In this document: piece after piece, positions 17,997 through 28,787 of the stretch | Layout: each line of letters starts with the position of its first letter | How positions within the stretch are numbered: position 1 is the stretch's first letter | Assembly: GCF_030694085.1 (NCBI RefSeq) | Contig: NZ_JAUXZE010000056.1 | Coordinates: forward strand, 1-64,000 | DNA length: 64,000 bases | DNA from: Tabrizicola sp. | GTDB taxonomy: Bacteria; Pseudomonadota; Alphaproteobacteria; Rhodobacterales; Rhodobacteraceae | Reading direction: 5' to 3' | The notes under the pieces: generated by a model | Told to the model about the DNA's origin: nothing | Seen by the model: only the letters and a program-made list of their open reading frames with translations | The model's database searches: none | Position numbers and translations under genes: made by a program

Positions 17997-18608
17997 TCAC
18001 CGATCCGGCGACAGAAGGCCCAGACCCCGCAGGTAGATCCCGATCCCGGTCTCCAGCAAGTCCTCCGCCGGCCAGGGCTGCGGCCCGCCGTTCCCCCGAA
18101 GGAACAGTTCGACAACCCCGTGAGAGACCGCCCAGACATGGGCCGAGATCATGCTCGCCGGTGGCCGCCGCCCCTCTGGCAGCCCCTTCACCAGCGTCTC
18201 AGCCGCCCGGTCCATCGTCGCCCGCGCCTTGCCCGCGACCGAGGCAAGATCCGGGTGTTTCCCTGGTTGCAGCCCGCTTTCGAACATCGCCTGGTAGTGG
18301 CCCGGATATTTCCGGGCAAAGGCCAGATAGGCCCGTCCCGTCGCCTCGAAGGCTGCCAGCGGGGACGGCCGCCCCTCGTCGTAGGCATATTCAAGAAGGG
18401 CCGCGAAGATGTCGAACCCCTGCCGCGCGACCTCGGCCAGAAGCTCGTCCCGCCCCGCGAAGTGCCGGTAGACCGCCGCCGGGGTCACGTCGGCTGCCTT
18501 CGCCGCCTCGGACAGGGTAAAGCCCTGCGGCCCCTTCTCGGCGATCAGCGTCAAAGCCGCCTCGACCAGTGCCTGCCTCAGGTTGCCGTGATGATAGCCG
18601 CGCTTCAT
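17997..18608 (-). CDS. TetR/AcrR family regulator
   Basis: [57 protein letters not shown]; overlaps the ppk2 stop. Confidence 0.93.
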   Translation of the reverse strand: MKRGYHHGNLRQALVEAALTLIAEKGPQGFTLSEAAKAADVTPAAVYRHFAGRDELLAEVARQGFDIFAALLEYAYDEGRPSPLAAFEATGRAYLAFARKYPGHYQAMFESGLQPGKHPDLASVAGKARATMDRAAETLVKGLPEGRRPPASMISAHVWAVSHGVVELFLRGNGGPQPWPAEDLLETGIGIYLRGLGLLSPDR

Positions 18609-19477
18609 CAGCCCTTCCGAAGCTTCGGTCCGCCGCAGATATTGCCGTCGATCTTGCCGATGGCCGCCGCATCCTTCCCGGGATAGTCCACCGACCCCAG
18701 AATCGTCTGGATCGCGGCAATCCGCGCGCGCTTCTTGTCGTCGGACAGGATCACCGTCCAGGGAGCATGTCTGAAGTGGGTCTTTTCCATCGTCTCGTCG
18801 ATAGCCGCGCAGTAGTCGTCCCACTTTGCCAGCCCGTCGACGTCGATCTGGGACAGTTTCCACTGCTTCAGAAGGTCTCCCTCGCGGTCGAGAAAGCGCT
18901 TCAACTGCTCGGCCCGACCGACCTCCAGCCAGATCTTCAGAAAGATGATCCCTTCATCGGCGATCATCTGCTCGAATTCGGGGAGTTGCTTGAAAAACTT
19001 CGCTCGCTCCTCGGGTTTGCAGAAGCCGAAAACGTGCTCGATCATCGCGCGGTTGTACCAGCTGCGGTCATAGAGGGCGACTTCGCCCTTGGCTGGGAAC
19101 CAGTCGACGTAACGCTGGAAATACCATTGCTGGCTTTCCCGCTCGGTCGGCTTCGACAGGGCGACGACATAGGCCTGCCGGGGGTTCATGTTTTCCGTCA
19201 CCGCCTTGATCGTCCCGCCCTTGCCGGCAGCATCGCGGCCCTCGAAGACGACGATCAGCCGTTTTCCGCTGGCTTTCAGACCCGCTTGCATCTTGGCAAG
19301 TTCGATCTGCAGCGCCTCCATCTGACGCTCGTACTCCTTGCCCTTCATCTCCTCCCGGTAGGGGTAGGAGGCGGTCATGATCTCGTCCTTGCCTGCGGTC
19401 TCGATCGCCTTGCGCACTTCGTTCGGTGCGCCTTCGCGGAAGTAGCGGCTGATCGCGCCGTCGAAGGGTAGGGTCAT
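18608..19477 (-). CDS. ppk2: Polyphosphate kinase 2
   Basis: [48 protein letters not shown]. Confidence 0.95.
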   Translation of the reverse strand: MTLPFDGAISRYFREGAPNEVRKAIETAGKDEIMTASYPYREEMKGKEYERQMEALQIELAKMQAGLKASGKRLIVVFEGRDAAGKGGTIKAVTENMNPRQAYVVALSKPTERESQQWYFQRYVDWFPAKGEVALYDRSWYNRAMIEHVFGFCKPEERAKFFKQLPEFEQMIADEGIIFLKIWLEVGRAEQLKRFLDREGDLLKQWKLSQIDVDGLAKWDDYCAAIDETMEKTHFRHAPWTVILSDDKKRARIAAIQTILGSVDYPGKDAAAIGKIDGNICGGPKLRKG

Positions 19478-19520
19478 CTGAATCCTCCTTACATCGCGGC
19501 CAGTATGGCGATTGGCCAGG

Positions 19521-20453
19521 TCAGCGCAATGCAGCGCGAAGGGTCGCTGCGATGACCTCGTCGGCGTGAGCGTGATGCGGCATGTGGCCCGCGCCGGGGA
19601 TCACGGTCAGTCTGGAGTTGGGGAGGAGCTTCGAGACCGGCTGCGAGTGGATGTGCAGGGGCACGATGGTGTCCTCGGTGCCGTGGATCATCTCGACCGG
19701 CAGGGTCAGCGTGGGATAGCGCGGCTCCATCGTCATCAGCTCGGCGCGCAGGGCGTTCACCTGCGCGACATTGGCGGCCAGGGTCTCGCGCCGCAGGGTG
19801 AGCGGGGTGCCGATGAAGTTGTCATAGCCGGGCGGGACCGGGTCCGGGGCAAAGACGGCGTCGATCGCCTTGCGGACGTAACTGTCAGGCACGAAGGCCG
19901 AGGCAAGCGGGATCGCCACCGCCCGACCGACCGCGTTGTCGGTGGCGCGGTACCAGATGTCCAGCTTGCCCGGCCAGGGCATCGAGGGGCTTGCGACCAG
20001 AACCAACGCCTTTGGCCCACCGTCCAGCGCCCAGGCAAGTGCGACGGCCCCGCCGTAGCTTTGGCCCAGCACAATGGGCTCCGTAACGCCCAGCTGTGCG
20101 ACGCCCGACTTGATGAAACGGGCCTGGGCCAGAAGACTGGTTTCGTCCAGTGCATCAGAGTGGCCAAGGCCTGGGCGGTCCACCACGGTCACACGGAAGC
20201 GGTCGGCCAATCGGTCACGCAAGCCGAACGTCAGGTCGCGCAAGGACCCGCTGGCACCGTGGATCATAATCAGATCGGGGCCCTGGCCTGTCATCTCATA
20301 ATGCAGGCGCTTGCCGTCCACGGTCACGAACGACCCCGAGGGAGGATGGGCCGCCTCAGCCGTTGCCTCGCGCGCGGCGGCCCGCCAGTGGGTGACACCG
20401 GCCAGGGCCGCGACGGCGATGAGGAAGCTAGCGGCCAATCTCTTCAATGTCAT
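19521..20453 (-). CDS. Alpha/beta hydrolase
   Basis: [33 protein letters not shown], catalytic His in [10 protein letters not shown]. Start MTLKRL at 20453. Confidence 0.92.
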   Translation of the reverse strand: MTLKRLAASFLIAVAALAGVTHWRAAAREATAEAAHPPSGSFVTVDGKRLHYEMTGQGPDLIMIHGASGSLRDLTFGLRDRLADRFRVTVVDRPGLGHSDALDETSLLAQARFIKSGVAQLGVTEPIVLGQSYGGAVALAWALDGGPKALVLVASPSMPWPGKLDIWYRATDNAVGRAVAIPLASAFVPDSYVRKAIDAVFAPDPVPPGYDNFIGTPLTLRRETLAANVAQVNALRAELMTMEPRYPTLTLPVEMIHGTEDTIVPLHIHSQPVSKLLPNSRLTVIPGAGHMPHHAHADEVIAATLRAALR

Positions 20454-21345
20454 AGGGCGTGGACTGATAGATCTCGTTGATCCAGTTGCCATATAGCAGG
20501 TGGGCGTGGCTTCGCCAGCGATTGAGCGGCGGCATCGCGGGGTTGTCATCGGGGTAGTAGTTCAAGGGCACGTTGATCGGCGTGCCGTTGGCGACGTCGC
20601 GGTCGTACTCCTGCTTCAGCGTATCGCTGTCATATTCGAAGTGGTTGAAGATATAGAGCGCGCGGTGGGCCGTATCTTCGACCAGACAGGGGCCGACCTC
20701 ATCGCTGCCAAGCAGGGTCTTCAGGCCGGGGGCGGCGTCGATTTCGGCCTGTTTCATCTCGGTCCAGCGGCTGACGGGGATCACGAAATCGTCCGAGAAC
20801 CCGCGCAGGTAGGGCGAGGTCGGGCACAGGTTCTGGTGGCGGAAGCAGCCGAAGGCCTTGGCGGGCAGCATGTGCTTCTTCACGCCGTGGAAATGGTTGA
20901 TCATCGCCATCCCGCCCCAGCAGACGCCGAAGGTGGACTGCACGTTGGTCTGGGTCCAGTCCATGACCTCGCACAGCTCGTCCCAGTAGGTGACGTCCTC
21001 GAAGTCCAGATGCTCGATGGGAGCGCCGGTGATGATCAGACCGTCGAACTTCTCGGCCTTCACCTCCTGGAACGGACGGTAGAAGGTCGCCATGTGTTCG
21101 GCTGCGGTGTTCTTTGTCGTGTGTTCGGACATGCGGATCAGCTGCAGGTCGATCTGCAGCGGCGTGGCCCCGATCAGCCGGGCGAACTGGTTTTCCGTCT
21201 GGATCTTCTTCGGCATCAGGTTGAGAAGCCCGATCCGCAGGGGCCGGATGTCCTGATGCGCGGCGCGGGTGGGCGACATGACCATGACGCCCTCGGACCG
21301 CAGCACGTCATAGGCGGGCAGGGTTTCGGGAAGCGTGATGGGCAT
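20428..21345 (-). CDS. metA: Homoserine O-acyltransferase MetA
   Basis: [65 protein letters not shown]. Confidence 0.96.
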   Translation of the reverse strand: MPITLPETLPAYDVLRSEGVMVMSPTRAAHQDIRPLRIGLLNLMPKKIQTENQFARLIGATPLQIDLQLIRMSEHTTKNTAAEHMATFYRPFQEVKAEKFDGLIITGAPIEHLDFEDVTYWDELCEVMDWTQTNVQSTFGVCWGGMAMINHFHGVKKHMLPAKAFGCFRHQNLCPTSPYLRGFSDDFVIPVSRWTEMKQAEIDAAPGLKTLLGSDEVGPCLVEDTAHRALYIFNHFEYDSDTLKQEYDRDVANGTPINVPLNYYPDDNPAMPPLNRWRSHAHLLYGNWINEIYQSTPYDIEEIGR

Positions 21346-21405
21346 GGTCAGGGTCCTTGGGGCCAGAGGGCCAAGAGCTAGGGGTTTCGTGTCAGGGTTG
21401 CAAGG

Positions 21406-22263
21406 TTACGCCCGGTCAATGGCGCGGGTCATGAGGGCGTCGAAATCATGCGCACTGGCGACCTCTGCAACCTCCTCGGCCGTTACGGTCACGCCCCAGC
21501 GCGCCATGGCGGCATATCGCGGCTGGCGGTGGGCAAGGGCGCGGGCATAGGTCCAGCGGACGAAGTGGTCGGGATCGCAGCTTTCTTCGGTCACGGAATG
21601 GGTTGCACGGTATTCTTCCCACGCCGCATGAAGAAAGTGCGGCTGGTAGTACATCGGCTTTGGCGCGCGGTCGAAGCGGCGGACAAGCTCGGCCGTGTGG
21701 GCGTCCGAGCCCTTGATCCAGACCAGCAGCAGGGTTTCCGATAGCTGCTTCATCACCGGATCGGCGGGGTCCTCGGCCTCTACCACCTCGCAAATCGACC
21801 CAGAAGTGTCGCAGACGAAATTCGGGTAGCCGTAGATTTCCTCCGCACGCTCCATGAAGCGGGCGGTGTCCAGCGTCGCGGCCACTTCGGCAGCGCGATG
21901 CTGGTCTTGCCGCTTCATGTATTCGGCGAACGGCACGCCACCCTTGGCCGGGTCGCCGGGCTTGCCAAGGTAGGTGGAGAGGGGGGCCAGATTGTCGAAG
22001 GTGATGTTCGACGCGATGTAGACGCTGTCGGTCATCAGCAGTTCGCGCAAGAGCGGGACCTTCATCGCCTCGCGCTTGAAGTTGTCGGCGATGTATTCGC
22101 CCATGTAGCGCGTGCCGATCCGGTAATCGACCGAGTAATGGAACCAGTCGCCGTGGTCGCGCAGCAGGTTCGACAGGTAGGTCTTGCCCAGGCCGGACAT
22201 GCCGAACAGCATGACCCGCTTTCGGGGGGCCTTAAGATAGTCTGCACCGGACTGGTAGAGCAT
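21406..22263 (-). CDS. P-loop ATPase/kinase-like conserved protein
   Basis: VMLFGMSGLGKTYLSNLLRDHGDWFHYSVDYRIGTRYM. Confidence 0.8.
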   Translation of the reverse strand: MLYQSGADYLKAPRKRVMLFGMSGLGKTYLSNLLRDHGDWFHYSVDYRIGTRYMGEYIADNFKREAMKVPLLRELLMTDSVYIASNITFDNLAPLSTYLGKPGDPAKGGVPFAEYMKRQDQHRAAEVAATLDTARFMERAEEIYGYPNFVCDTSGSICEVVEAEDPADPVMKQLSETLLLVWIKGSDAHTAELVRRFDRAPKPMYYQPHFLHAAWEEYRATHSVTEESCDPDHFVRWTYARALAHRQPRYAAMARWGVTVTAEEVAEVASAHDFDALMTRAIDRA

Positions 22264-22314
22264 CGCGTCACCTCTCGCGGCCCGTGTTAGCCGCGCGTCA
22301 GAGGTTCCACAACG

Positions 22315-22341
22315 AAAAACCCCGCCACACTGGGCGGGGTT
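22315..22341 (-). terminator. Rho-independent terminator after the outer-membrane protein gene
   Basis: Minus strand AACCCCGCCC-AGTGT-GGCGGGGTTTTT. Confidence 0.85.
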
Positions 22342-22363
22342 GAACGGGGCGATGTGGCTGGGA

Positions 22364-23422
22364 TCAGAATGTGTAGCCGATCCGGATGCCGACGCCGACG
22401 CCGGAGTTACCGGTGAAGTTGCCGCTGATCACGTTGGTGGTCGCATCGCCGATGTCGACGTAGCGGATACCGCCGGTGACCTTCAGGTTGTCGCGGGTGT
22501 AGGTCGCGGCAAGGCCTATGCTGCGGAAGCCGTCGGTCGGGCCAAGGTTGCCGGTGATCTGGCCGTCGGACGGCTCGTATCCCAAGGTCACGGCCCCCGA
22601 CCAGGTTTCGTTGAAGCGGCGACCAATTCCGAGGTTATAGGTGATCCGGTCCTCGGGGTAGCTGACCAGCGGGATCGGGAGGGGATAGTTTGGCGGGTCG
22701 ATGACGAACGCGCTCCAATCGACCCAGCGGATTGAGCCAAACAGCAGCGTGTCCTTGGCGATGCCGGTCTGGAACTCAAGGTTCACCGACTGCGGGACCT
22801 CGGTTTCGAAACCTGCCGTGGGGGTGCCGTTCTCAACCGATTCAAGGCTGTGAGTGATGGCAGAGTTGTAGGTCAGTGCCACGCGCGCAGCGATCTCGGG
22901 TTTCTCCCAGGCCAAGCCTACTAGGTAACCCAGCTCGGAATCGTAGTTGGTGCTCATCACGTAGCCGGTGCCAAGTGCCACGTCGCCCTTGACCGTCTGG
23001 TAGCGCAGGCCACCGTAGATCGACACGTTGTTTTCGAACTTGTAGCGCAGCATGCCGGTCAGGGCCGAGGACCGAAGATCGGCGGTTGACCCGGCCAGAA
23101 GAGGATAGCCGGTACCGGAAGGATAGGCGATGTTCGCCCCGATCGGCTCATCCAGAACCATCGCGAAGTCGAGCTTGTCGCCGATGTCCATCTTGTAGCC
23201 AAGGCTCCAGCTGTTGAAGCTAGGCGACATGTCGCCCGACGACAGCGCCCCTCCACCAACGGTTCCACTGACGTCCGGCGAGAAGTGTCCGAAGCTGAGT
23301 TCGACGTAGCGGCCCTGTTCGAACAGGATCGCCACAGACTGCGCCGAGCGTTCAACACCACCTGCATATGCGCCGCTGGTGGCGGCAAGCATGGCTGCGG
23401 TGACCAATGCATAATGTTTCAT
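22364..23422 (-). CDS. FadL/OmpP1-type outer membrane transporter
   Basis: N-terminal AYAGGVERSAQSVAILFEQGRYVELSFG; repeated beta strands; C-terminal aromatic GIRIGYTF. Confidence 0.85.
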   Translation of the reverse strand: MKHYALVTAAMLAATSGAYAGGVERSAQSVAILFEQGRYVELSFGHFSPDVSGTVGGGALSSGDMSPSFNSWSLGYKMDIGDKLDFAMVLDEPIGANIAYPSGTGYPLLAGSTADLRSSALTGMLRYKFENNVSIYGGLRYQTVKGDVALGTGYVMSTNYDSELGYLVGLAWEKPEIAARVALTYNSAITHSLESVENGTPTAGFETEVPQSVNLEFQTGIAKDTLLFGSIRWVDWSAFVIDPPNYPLPIPLVSYPEDRITYNLGIGRRFNETWSGAVTLGYEPSDGQITGNLGPTDGFRSIGLAATYTRDNLKVTGGIRYVDIGDATTNVISGNFTGNSGVGVGIRIGYTF

Positions 23423-23516
23423 GGTCCTCATCCCTGAATTGAATTCCCGACCCGGGAACTCCCCCTTAAATGCAGGCTAAGACCTGCGACATTTTGGGTC
23501 AATCAATGACGCCACG

Positions 23517-24404
23517 TCACGGTTTTGTGACGTGGGGTGCCTGTGGCCGGGATGCCCCACCTCGCAGCGTGATCCAGATTCCTGCGAAGATCAGCGCCGC
23601 CCCAAGGAACAGCGTCGCCTCCACCGTCTCGTTGTAGAAGACGGCGCCGACGACGGCGATGATCGGCAGGCGGGCGAAGTCTACGGGGACGACAGTGCTG
23701 GCCGGGGCAAGAGACAGCGCCGTCGTCAAGGAGAAATGCGCGGTGATTCCGGCGATGCCGATCAGGACCAGCCAGGGCAGGGTGGCCAGCGTCGGCAGGG
23801 TGACGGTGCCGAAGACGGTCATCGCCACGGTGCCGAAGACCGCCTGCATCAGCGTCAGCCAGAACAGGATCGACAGGATCGGCTCGCCCCGGGTCAGCAG
23901 CTTGGTCATCAGCGTTGTCGAGGCAAAGAAGAAGGCAGCGGCGGCGGCGGCAAGGACCCCGGGCTCGATCCGGCCGAAGTCCGGGCGCGCGACGATCAGG
24001 ACGCCGGCAAAGCCCAGGGCGGCAGCGGCCAGCTTGCGGCGGGTCAGGCGTTCGCCAAGGAAGATCGGGGACAGCAGGATCACCCAGATCGGCGAGGTGA
24101 ACTCCAGCGCGAAGACCTGGGCCAGCGGGATCATGGTGATCGCCCAGAACCACAGCGACTGGCCGGTGAAGTGGAAGACATTGCGGACCACATGGCTGGG
24201 CAGCCGGTCGGTGCGGACGTCCGAAAGCTTGCGGAACACAGCGGCCAGGGCCACGACCAGCACCCAGCCGATCATGGAGCGGTAGGCGAGGATCTCGAAC
24301 GTGTCATGGACGCCGTTGATCTGCCGGGTCGCGATGGCCATCGCCGTGAAGGCGGCAATCGCTCCGATCATCCAGAGCGCGGCGGCAAGGGGGCGGTGCG
24401 TCAT
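23517..24404 (-). CDS. EamA/DMT family transporter
   Basis: About ten hydrophobic segments; FALEFTSPIWVILLSPIFLGERLTRRKLAAAALGFAGVLIVARP. Confidence 0.92.
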   Translation of the reverse strand: MTHRPLAAALWMIGAIAAFTAMAIATRQINGVHDTFEILAYRSMIGWVLVVALAAVFRKLSDVRTDRLPSHVVRNVFHFTGQSLWFWAITMIPLAQVFALEFTSPIWVILLSPIFLGERLTRRKLAAAALGFAGVLIVARPDFGRIEPGVLAAAAAAFFFASTTLMTKLLTRGEPILSILFWLTLMQAVFGTVAMTVFGTVTLPTLATLPWLVLIGIAGITAHFSLTTALSLAPASTVVPVDFARLPIIAVVGAVFYNETVEATLFLGAALIFAGIWITLRGGASRPQAPHVTKP

Positions 24405-24493
24405 GGGCGAAACCCTTGCCGGGCCGGCCCGGAATGTCCAGACCAGTCAGCGCGGTTCGACCCTGGGTGCCTCTCGCCCCCGGCAGAGGGAAA

Positions 24494-25483
24494 CTAGCCG
24501 GGGACAACCAGAACCTTGACCTCGCCTGGCGCGGCGGGGTTGGCGATGACCTCTGCGGCCTCGGCCAGCGGGATGATCCGCGAAATCAGCGGGGCGACCT
24601 GAACCTGACCCGCCATCAGCATCGCGGCGGCGCGGGTTTGGGTGAAGGGGTTGATGAAGCTGTGCAGCAACTGGATTTCCCGGAACAGAAGGTCGAAGGG
24701 CTCGATCCCGACCTTCTGACCTTGCGGCATGACGCCCAGGATCACCACCCGCCCTCCCGACCGGGTCAGGCGTGGGGCCATCTCGACCGTCTCGGCCACC
24801 CCGGCACATTCCAGGACCAGGTCTGCCCCTTGCGGCAGAAGCGCCCGCGCCTCGGCCTCGGTCGCGGCGGTGCGCGTCGCGCCGACAGTCAGCGCCAGCT
24901 GGCGTTTGGCCGGATGGCGGGTGACAAGAGTGACCTCGGCCCCGGCATTGCGGGCCAGTTGCACCGCAAGAAGGCCGATGACCCCGCCGCCAAGGACGAT
25001 CACCCGCTCGCCGGGGACGGGCGCACCAAGGTCGACACCGTGCAGGGTGCACGCCAAGGGCTCGGCAAATGCCGCGTGAAGCGGGTCGAGATCGGGGACC
25101 GGGACGGCACGGTGTGCGGGGATCACCGCCATTTCGGCAAAGCCGCCGTCGCGGTGGATGCCGATGGCGACGTTGCGGATGCAAAGGTTTGTTCGGCCAC
25201 GCAGGCATTGATCGCAGGCTCCGCAGGCGATGTTGGGGTCGCAGGTGATCCGGGTCCCGTGGGGCAGGGTGACACCCTCGCCGGTGCCAATGACCTCGCC
25301 CGAAAACTCATGGCCCAGGGTGACGGGCGGGGCGCAGGGAAACTCGCCTTTGTAGAGATGCCGGTCCGTTCCGCAGATCCCGGCGGCGAGGACGCGCACC
25401 AGCACCTCGCCGGGACCAAGAGAGGGGACGGGAACATCCACCGCCTCGATTCGACCTTGCGCCTGCAACCGCACTGCCCGCAT
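24494..25483 (-). CDS. Zinc-dependent alcohol dehydrogenase family protein
   Basis: GICGTDRHLYKGEFPCAPPVTLGHEFSGEVIGTGEGV, CGACDQCLRGRTNLC, Rossmann VLGGGVIGLLAVQLA. Confidence 0.93.
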   Translation of the reverse strand: MRAVRLQAQGRIEAVDVPVPSLGPGEVLVRVLAAGICGTDRHLYKGEFPCAPPVTLGHEFSGEVIGTGEGVTLPHGTRITCDPNIACGACDQCLRGRTNLCIRNVAIGIHRDGGFAEMAVIPAHRAVPVPDLDPLHAAFAEPLACTLHGVDLGAPVPGERVIVLGGGVIGLLAVQLARNAGAEVTLVTRHPAKRQLALTVGATRTAATEAEARALLPQGADLVLECAGVAETVEMAPRLTRSGGRVVILGVMPQGQKVGIEPFDLLFREIQLLHSFINPFTQTRAAAMLMAGQVQVAPLISRIIPLAEAAEVIANPAAPGEVKVLVVPG

Positions 25484-25636
25484 CTTCACCCTCCCTTGGC
25501 CGTGCTGGATCATGGCATGGGCACTGACCTCTGTCTCCGGGGTTCTGTGCGCGGACAAACACAGGGTGGGCGGGCAGGGCGGTTGCCGGGGGCCTGGTGG
25601 CGACCTATCTCACTGGATCAGCAGAAGGATGACGCC

Positions 25637-26230
25637 ATGAGCCTTGATCAACCCGCCGGTCGCCAGCCCGACCACCCGGTCGCCCCGCAATTCCCGGCCC
25701 GCTGGTCGCCTCGGTCCTTCACCGACCGCACGGTGACCGAGGTCGAGGTGATGTCGCTTCTGGAAGCAGTCCGCTGGGCTCCTTCGGCCTCGAACCACCA
25801 ACCCTGGCGCCTGGTCTGGGCGCGGCGGGGGGAGGATGGCTTTGCCACGATCCATTCGGCGCTGGCTTCTGGCAACCAGGTCTGGGCCAGACAGGCCGCA
25901 GTGCTGTTTGCCGTTGCGTCGAAGGATACCGTGACCAACCGCGAGGGGGCAGAGGTGGCGAACCGCACGGCCGGGTTCGACACCGGAGCCGCCTGGATGA
26001 GCCTGGCGCTGCAGGCGCGGGCGATGGGCCTGGCCGCGCACGCAATGGGCGGGTTCGACAAGGACAAGCTGGCGGCAGCGGTGGGTCTGCCCGACGGCCA
26101 CACGCTGCACTGTGTCGTGGCGGTGGGCGAACAGGGGTCGGCAGAGGCGCTGCCGGAGGATCTGCGTGCACGGGAAAAACCCAGCGGGCGCAAGCCAATG
26201 GCAGAGATCGCGGTGCACGGGCGGTTCTGA
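25637..26230 (+). CDS. Nitroreductase family protein
   Basis: RWSPRSFTDRTVTEVEVMSLLEAVRWAPSASNHQPWRLVWARR. Confidence 0.93.
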   Translation: MSLDQPAGRQPDHPVAPQFPARWSPRSFTDRTVTEVEVMSLLEAVRWAPSASNHQPWRLVWARRGEDGFATIHSALASGNQVWARQAAVLFAVASKDTVTNREGAEVANRTAGFDTGAAWMSLALQARAMGLAAHAMGGFDKDKLAAAVGLPDGHTLHCVVAVGEQGSAEALPEDLRAREKPSGRKPMAEIAVHGRF

Positions 26231-26298
26231 CGCGACGCGACCACTTTATCCGCGTCTGATGGGCTTCAGCCGCCGCACCCCAAGTCCCAGGCGGACTG

Positions 26299-26700
26299 TC
26301 AGCCCGCCGCAGTGGCGATCAGACGGCAAAGCTCGTCCCGGACAACGCGATTGCCTGCGATCTGGCCCTGCTGGACCGTGAAGATCGCCTCGATGGTCGT
26401 CTTGCCGGACCGTCCCGAGACGATGAAGCGCAACTCTTGCGGTCGACCTGAGCCGGAGGTTTCCTGCCAGGCAGTCACGACTCCGCCGTTCCGTTTCACG
26501 CGAGAGTAGCCCTCGGATTTCAGCCGCGACGCAAGGCGTTTGGCGGCGATCGTCTGGTCAAGCCCTTTGTAGGTTTCCTGCGTCCGATACTCGATCTGGC
26601 TCAAGAGTGGCAGTCCGAGGGTTGTGAAGTTCTTCGTGCAGTTTGCCGAGGCTGACGACGCCGCGAGGGCAATGCAGAGAATGACGAGGGGAAGGCGCAT
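26299..26700 (-). CDS. Hypothetical secreted protein
   Basis: Signal peptide MRLPLVILCIALAASSASA; no domain recognised. Confidence 0.6.
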   Translation of the reverse strand: MRLPLVILCIALAASSASANCTKNFTTLGLPLLSQIEYRTQETYKGLDQTIAAKRLASRLKSEGYSRVKRNGGVVTAWQETSGSGRPQELRFIVSGRSGKTTIEAIFTVQQGQIAGNRVVRDELCRLIATAAG

Positions 26701-26762
26701 CTGTTGGCTCCTGTAAGAATGAGCGCAACGGTAGGTCGGGCGCAGGGCGCGCCGCTAGTCAG

Positions 26763-27062
26763 CTATTCCTTCCCAGTCTGCGGAAGGGCCGGAGACTCTT
26801 CCACGCGGAAATCGCGCTTCAGATCTGCGGTGGCCTGAGACCAGAGACTGCTGCGGGTGCGTGTCTGGTGGGCGTCAAACGCCTTCCGATCCGCAAAGAC
26901 CTCATCCAGCCGCCAGACAAGCGGATCGTCGGTTGGATCGACGTTGAACTTCTGGCAGCCCGGTTCGGCCCGGCTTAGACGGATATGCTCTGGCAGGCAG
27001 GTGCGGACGATGGCAGCCTCGTCCGGGGTAGAGCAGGTCAGGGTTCCGGTGACGGTGATCAT
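26763..27062 (-). CDS. Antibiotic biosynthesis monooxygenase-like (quinol monooxygenase fold)
   Basis: [45 protein letters not shown]. Confidence 0.8.
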   Translation of the reverse strand: MITVTGTLTCSTPDEAAIVRTCLPEHIRLSRAEPGCQKFNVDPTDDPLVWRLDEVFADRKAFDAHQTRTRSSLWSQATADLKRDFRVEESPALPQTGKE

Positions 27063-28633
27063 TCCAGCTCGATCGTTCCCGGCGGCTTCGAGGTGCAGTC
27101 GTAGAACACGCGGTTGACGCCCTTGACCTCGTTGATGATCCGGGTGGCGGTTTCTCCAAGGAAATCATGGGTGAAGGGATAGTAGTCGGCGGTCATGCCA
27201 TCGACCGAGGTCACCGCCCGCAGCGCCAAAGCGTAGTCGTATGTCCGCCCGTCGCCCATCACGCCGACGGTCTTCATCGGCAGGATCGCGGCGAAGGCCT
27301 GCCAGATCTCGTCGTAAAGCCCATGTTTGCGGATCTGATCGATGTAGACCGCATCGGCGCGACGCAGGATGTCCAGTTTCTCGGCCGTGATCTCGCCGGG
27401 GCAGCGGATCGCAAGGCCTGGGCCGGGGAAGGGGTGGCGGCCGATGAAGCTGGCGGGAAGCCCCAATTCGCGGCCCAGGGCGCGGACCTCGTCCTTGAAC
27501 AGCTCGCGCAGGGGTTCGACCAGCTTCAACCCCATCTTTTCCGGCAAGCCGCCGACGTTGTGGTGGCTCTTGATGGTCACGGAAGGACCACCCGAGAAGG
27601 AGACGCTTTCGATCACGTCGGGGTAAAGGGTCCCTTGCGCCAGAAACTCGGCGCCCTCGATCTGGGCCGCGTATTTCTGGAAGACGTCGATGAACAGCTT
27701 GCCAATTGTCTTGCGCTTGACCTCTGGGTCCGAGACCCCCTCCAGCGCGCCGAGGAAAAGGTCTCGTTCATCGGCGTGGATCAGGTTGAGGTTGTAGTTC
27801 TCGCGGAACATCTGCACGACCTGCTCGGCTTCGCCCAGGCGCAGAAGGCCGTGGTCTACGAAAACGCAGGTCAGCTGGTCGCCGATAGCCTCGTGCAGCA
27901 GGATTCCGGTGACCGAACTGTCGACCCCGCCGGACAGCGCACAGATGACCTTCTTGTCGCCGACCTGAGCGCGGATCTTTTCGATCATCTCGGCGCGGTA
28001 GGCCCCCATCGTCCAGTCGCCCTTGAAGCCCGCCAGCTTGACGAAGTTCTCGTACAACTGCGCGCCCTTCGGGGTGTGGTGCACCTCGGGGTGGAACTGG
28101 ACGGCGTAGAAGTGACGGGCGGCGTCGGCGGTGATCGCAAAGGGCGCGTTGGGCGATGTGCCGTAGACCTGGAAGCCCGGCGCGATCTTCGAGACGTGGT
28201 CGCCGTGCGACATCCAGACCTGTTCCTGCGCCAGCGGACCGGCCTCGGGCGGGAACCAGCCCGCCAGGAAGGGATGCGTCAGGTCGGTCGGGGTGACGAA
28301 GGCCTTGCCGAACTCGGCCGTGCCATGCCCGCCTTCGACGTGCCCGCCCAGACAATGCATCATAACCTGCTGTCCGTAGCAGATCCCCAGGATCGGCACG
28401 CCCATCTCGAACACGCCCGCCGGGGGCATCGGGGCATTTTCCCAGTAGACGCTGGCAGGCCCCCCCGAGAAGATCACCGCCTTCGGGGCGAAGGCCTTCA
28501 GGAAGGCATCGTCCACGCGGTTGTAGGGGTGGATTTCGCAATACACGTTCAGCTCACGCAGGCGGCGCGCGATCAGCTGCGTCACCTGGGAACCGAAGTC
28601 GATGATGAGAAGGCGATCATGCGTCTGGGTCAT
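27059..28633 (-). CDS. guaA: GMP synthase (glutamine-hydrolysing)
   Basis: [51 protein letters not shown]. Start MTQTHDRLL at 28633. Confidence 0.97.
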   Translation of the reverse strand: MTQTHDRLLIIDFGSQVTQLIARRLRELNVYCEIHPYNRVDDAFLKAFAPKAVIFSGGPASVYWENAPMPPAGVFEMGVPILGICYGQQVMMHCLGGHVEGGHGTAEFGKAFVTPTDLTHPFLAGWFPPEAGPLAQEQVWMSHGDHVSKIAPGFQVYGTSPNAPFAITADAARHFYAVQFHPEVHHTPKGAQLYENFVKLAGFKGDWTMGAYRAEMIEKIRAQVGDKKVICALSGGVDSSVTGILLHEAIGDQLTCVFVDHGLLRLGEAEQVVQMFRENYNLNLIHADERDLFLGALEGVSDPEVKRKTIGKLFIDVFQKYAAQIEGAEFLAQGTLYPDVIESVSFSGGPSVTIKSHHNVGGLPEKMGLKLVEPLRELFKDEVRALGRELGLPASFIGRHPFPGPGLAIRCPGEITAEKLDILRRADAVYIDQIRKHGLYDEIWQAFAAILPMKTVGVMGDGRTYDYALALRAVTSVDGMTADYYPFTHDFLGETATRIINEVKGVNRVFYDCTSKPPGTIELE

Positions 28634-28787
28634 GCGCCCGATTAGGCTGGGACGGGGCGAAGCGCAAGATGGGCGATGTCGTTTGCGACTGGGTGCCATG
28701 TCGGTTTTGGCAGACATGCGGCGGTTTCGGGGGGCGATGCCGCAAGGTTTGGCGGCATAAGGGCGCAAACATCTCCCGGAGGCTGAC

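Noticed and set aside
27167-28645. 492-aa plus-strand ORF opposite guaA
   Set aside because: Shadow ORF; the minus strand is unambiguous GMP synthase.
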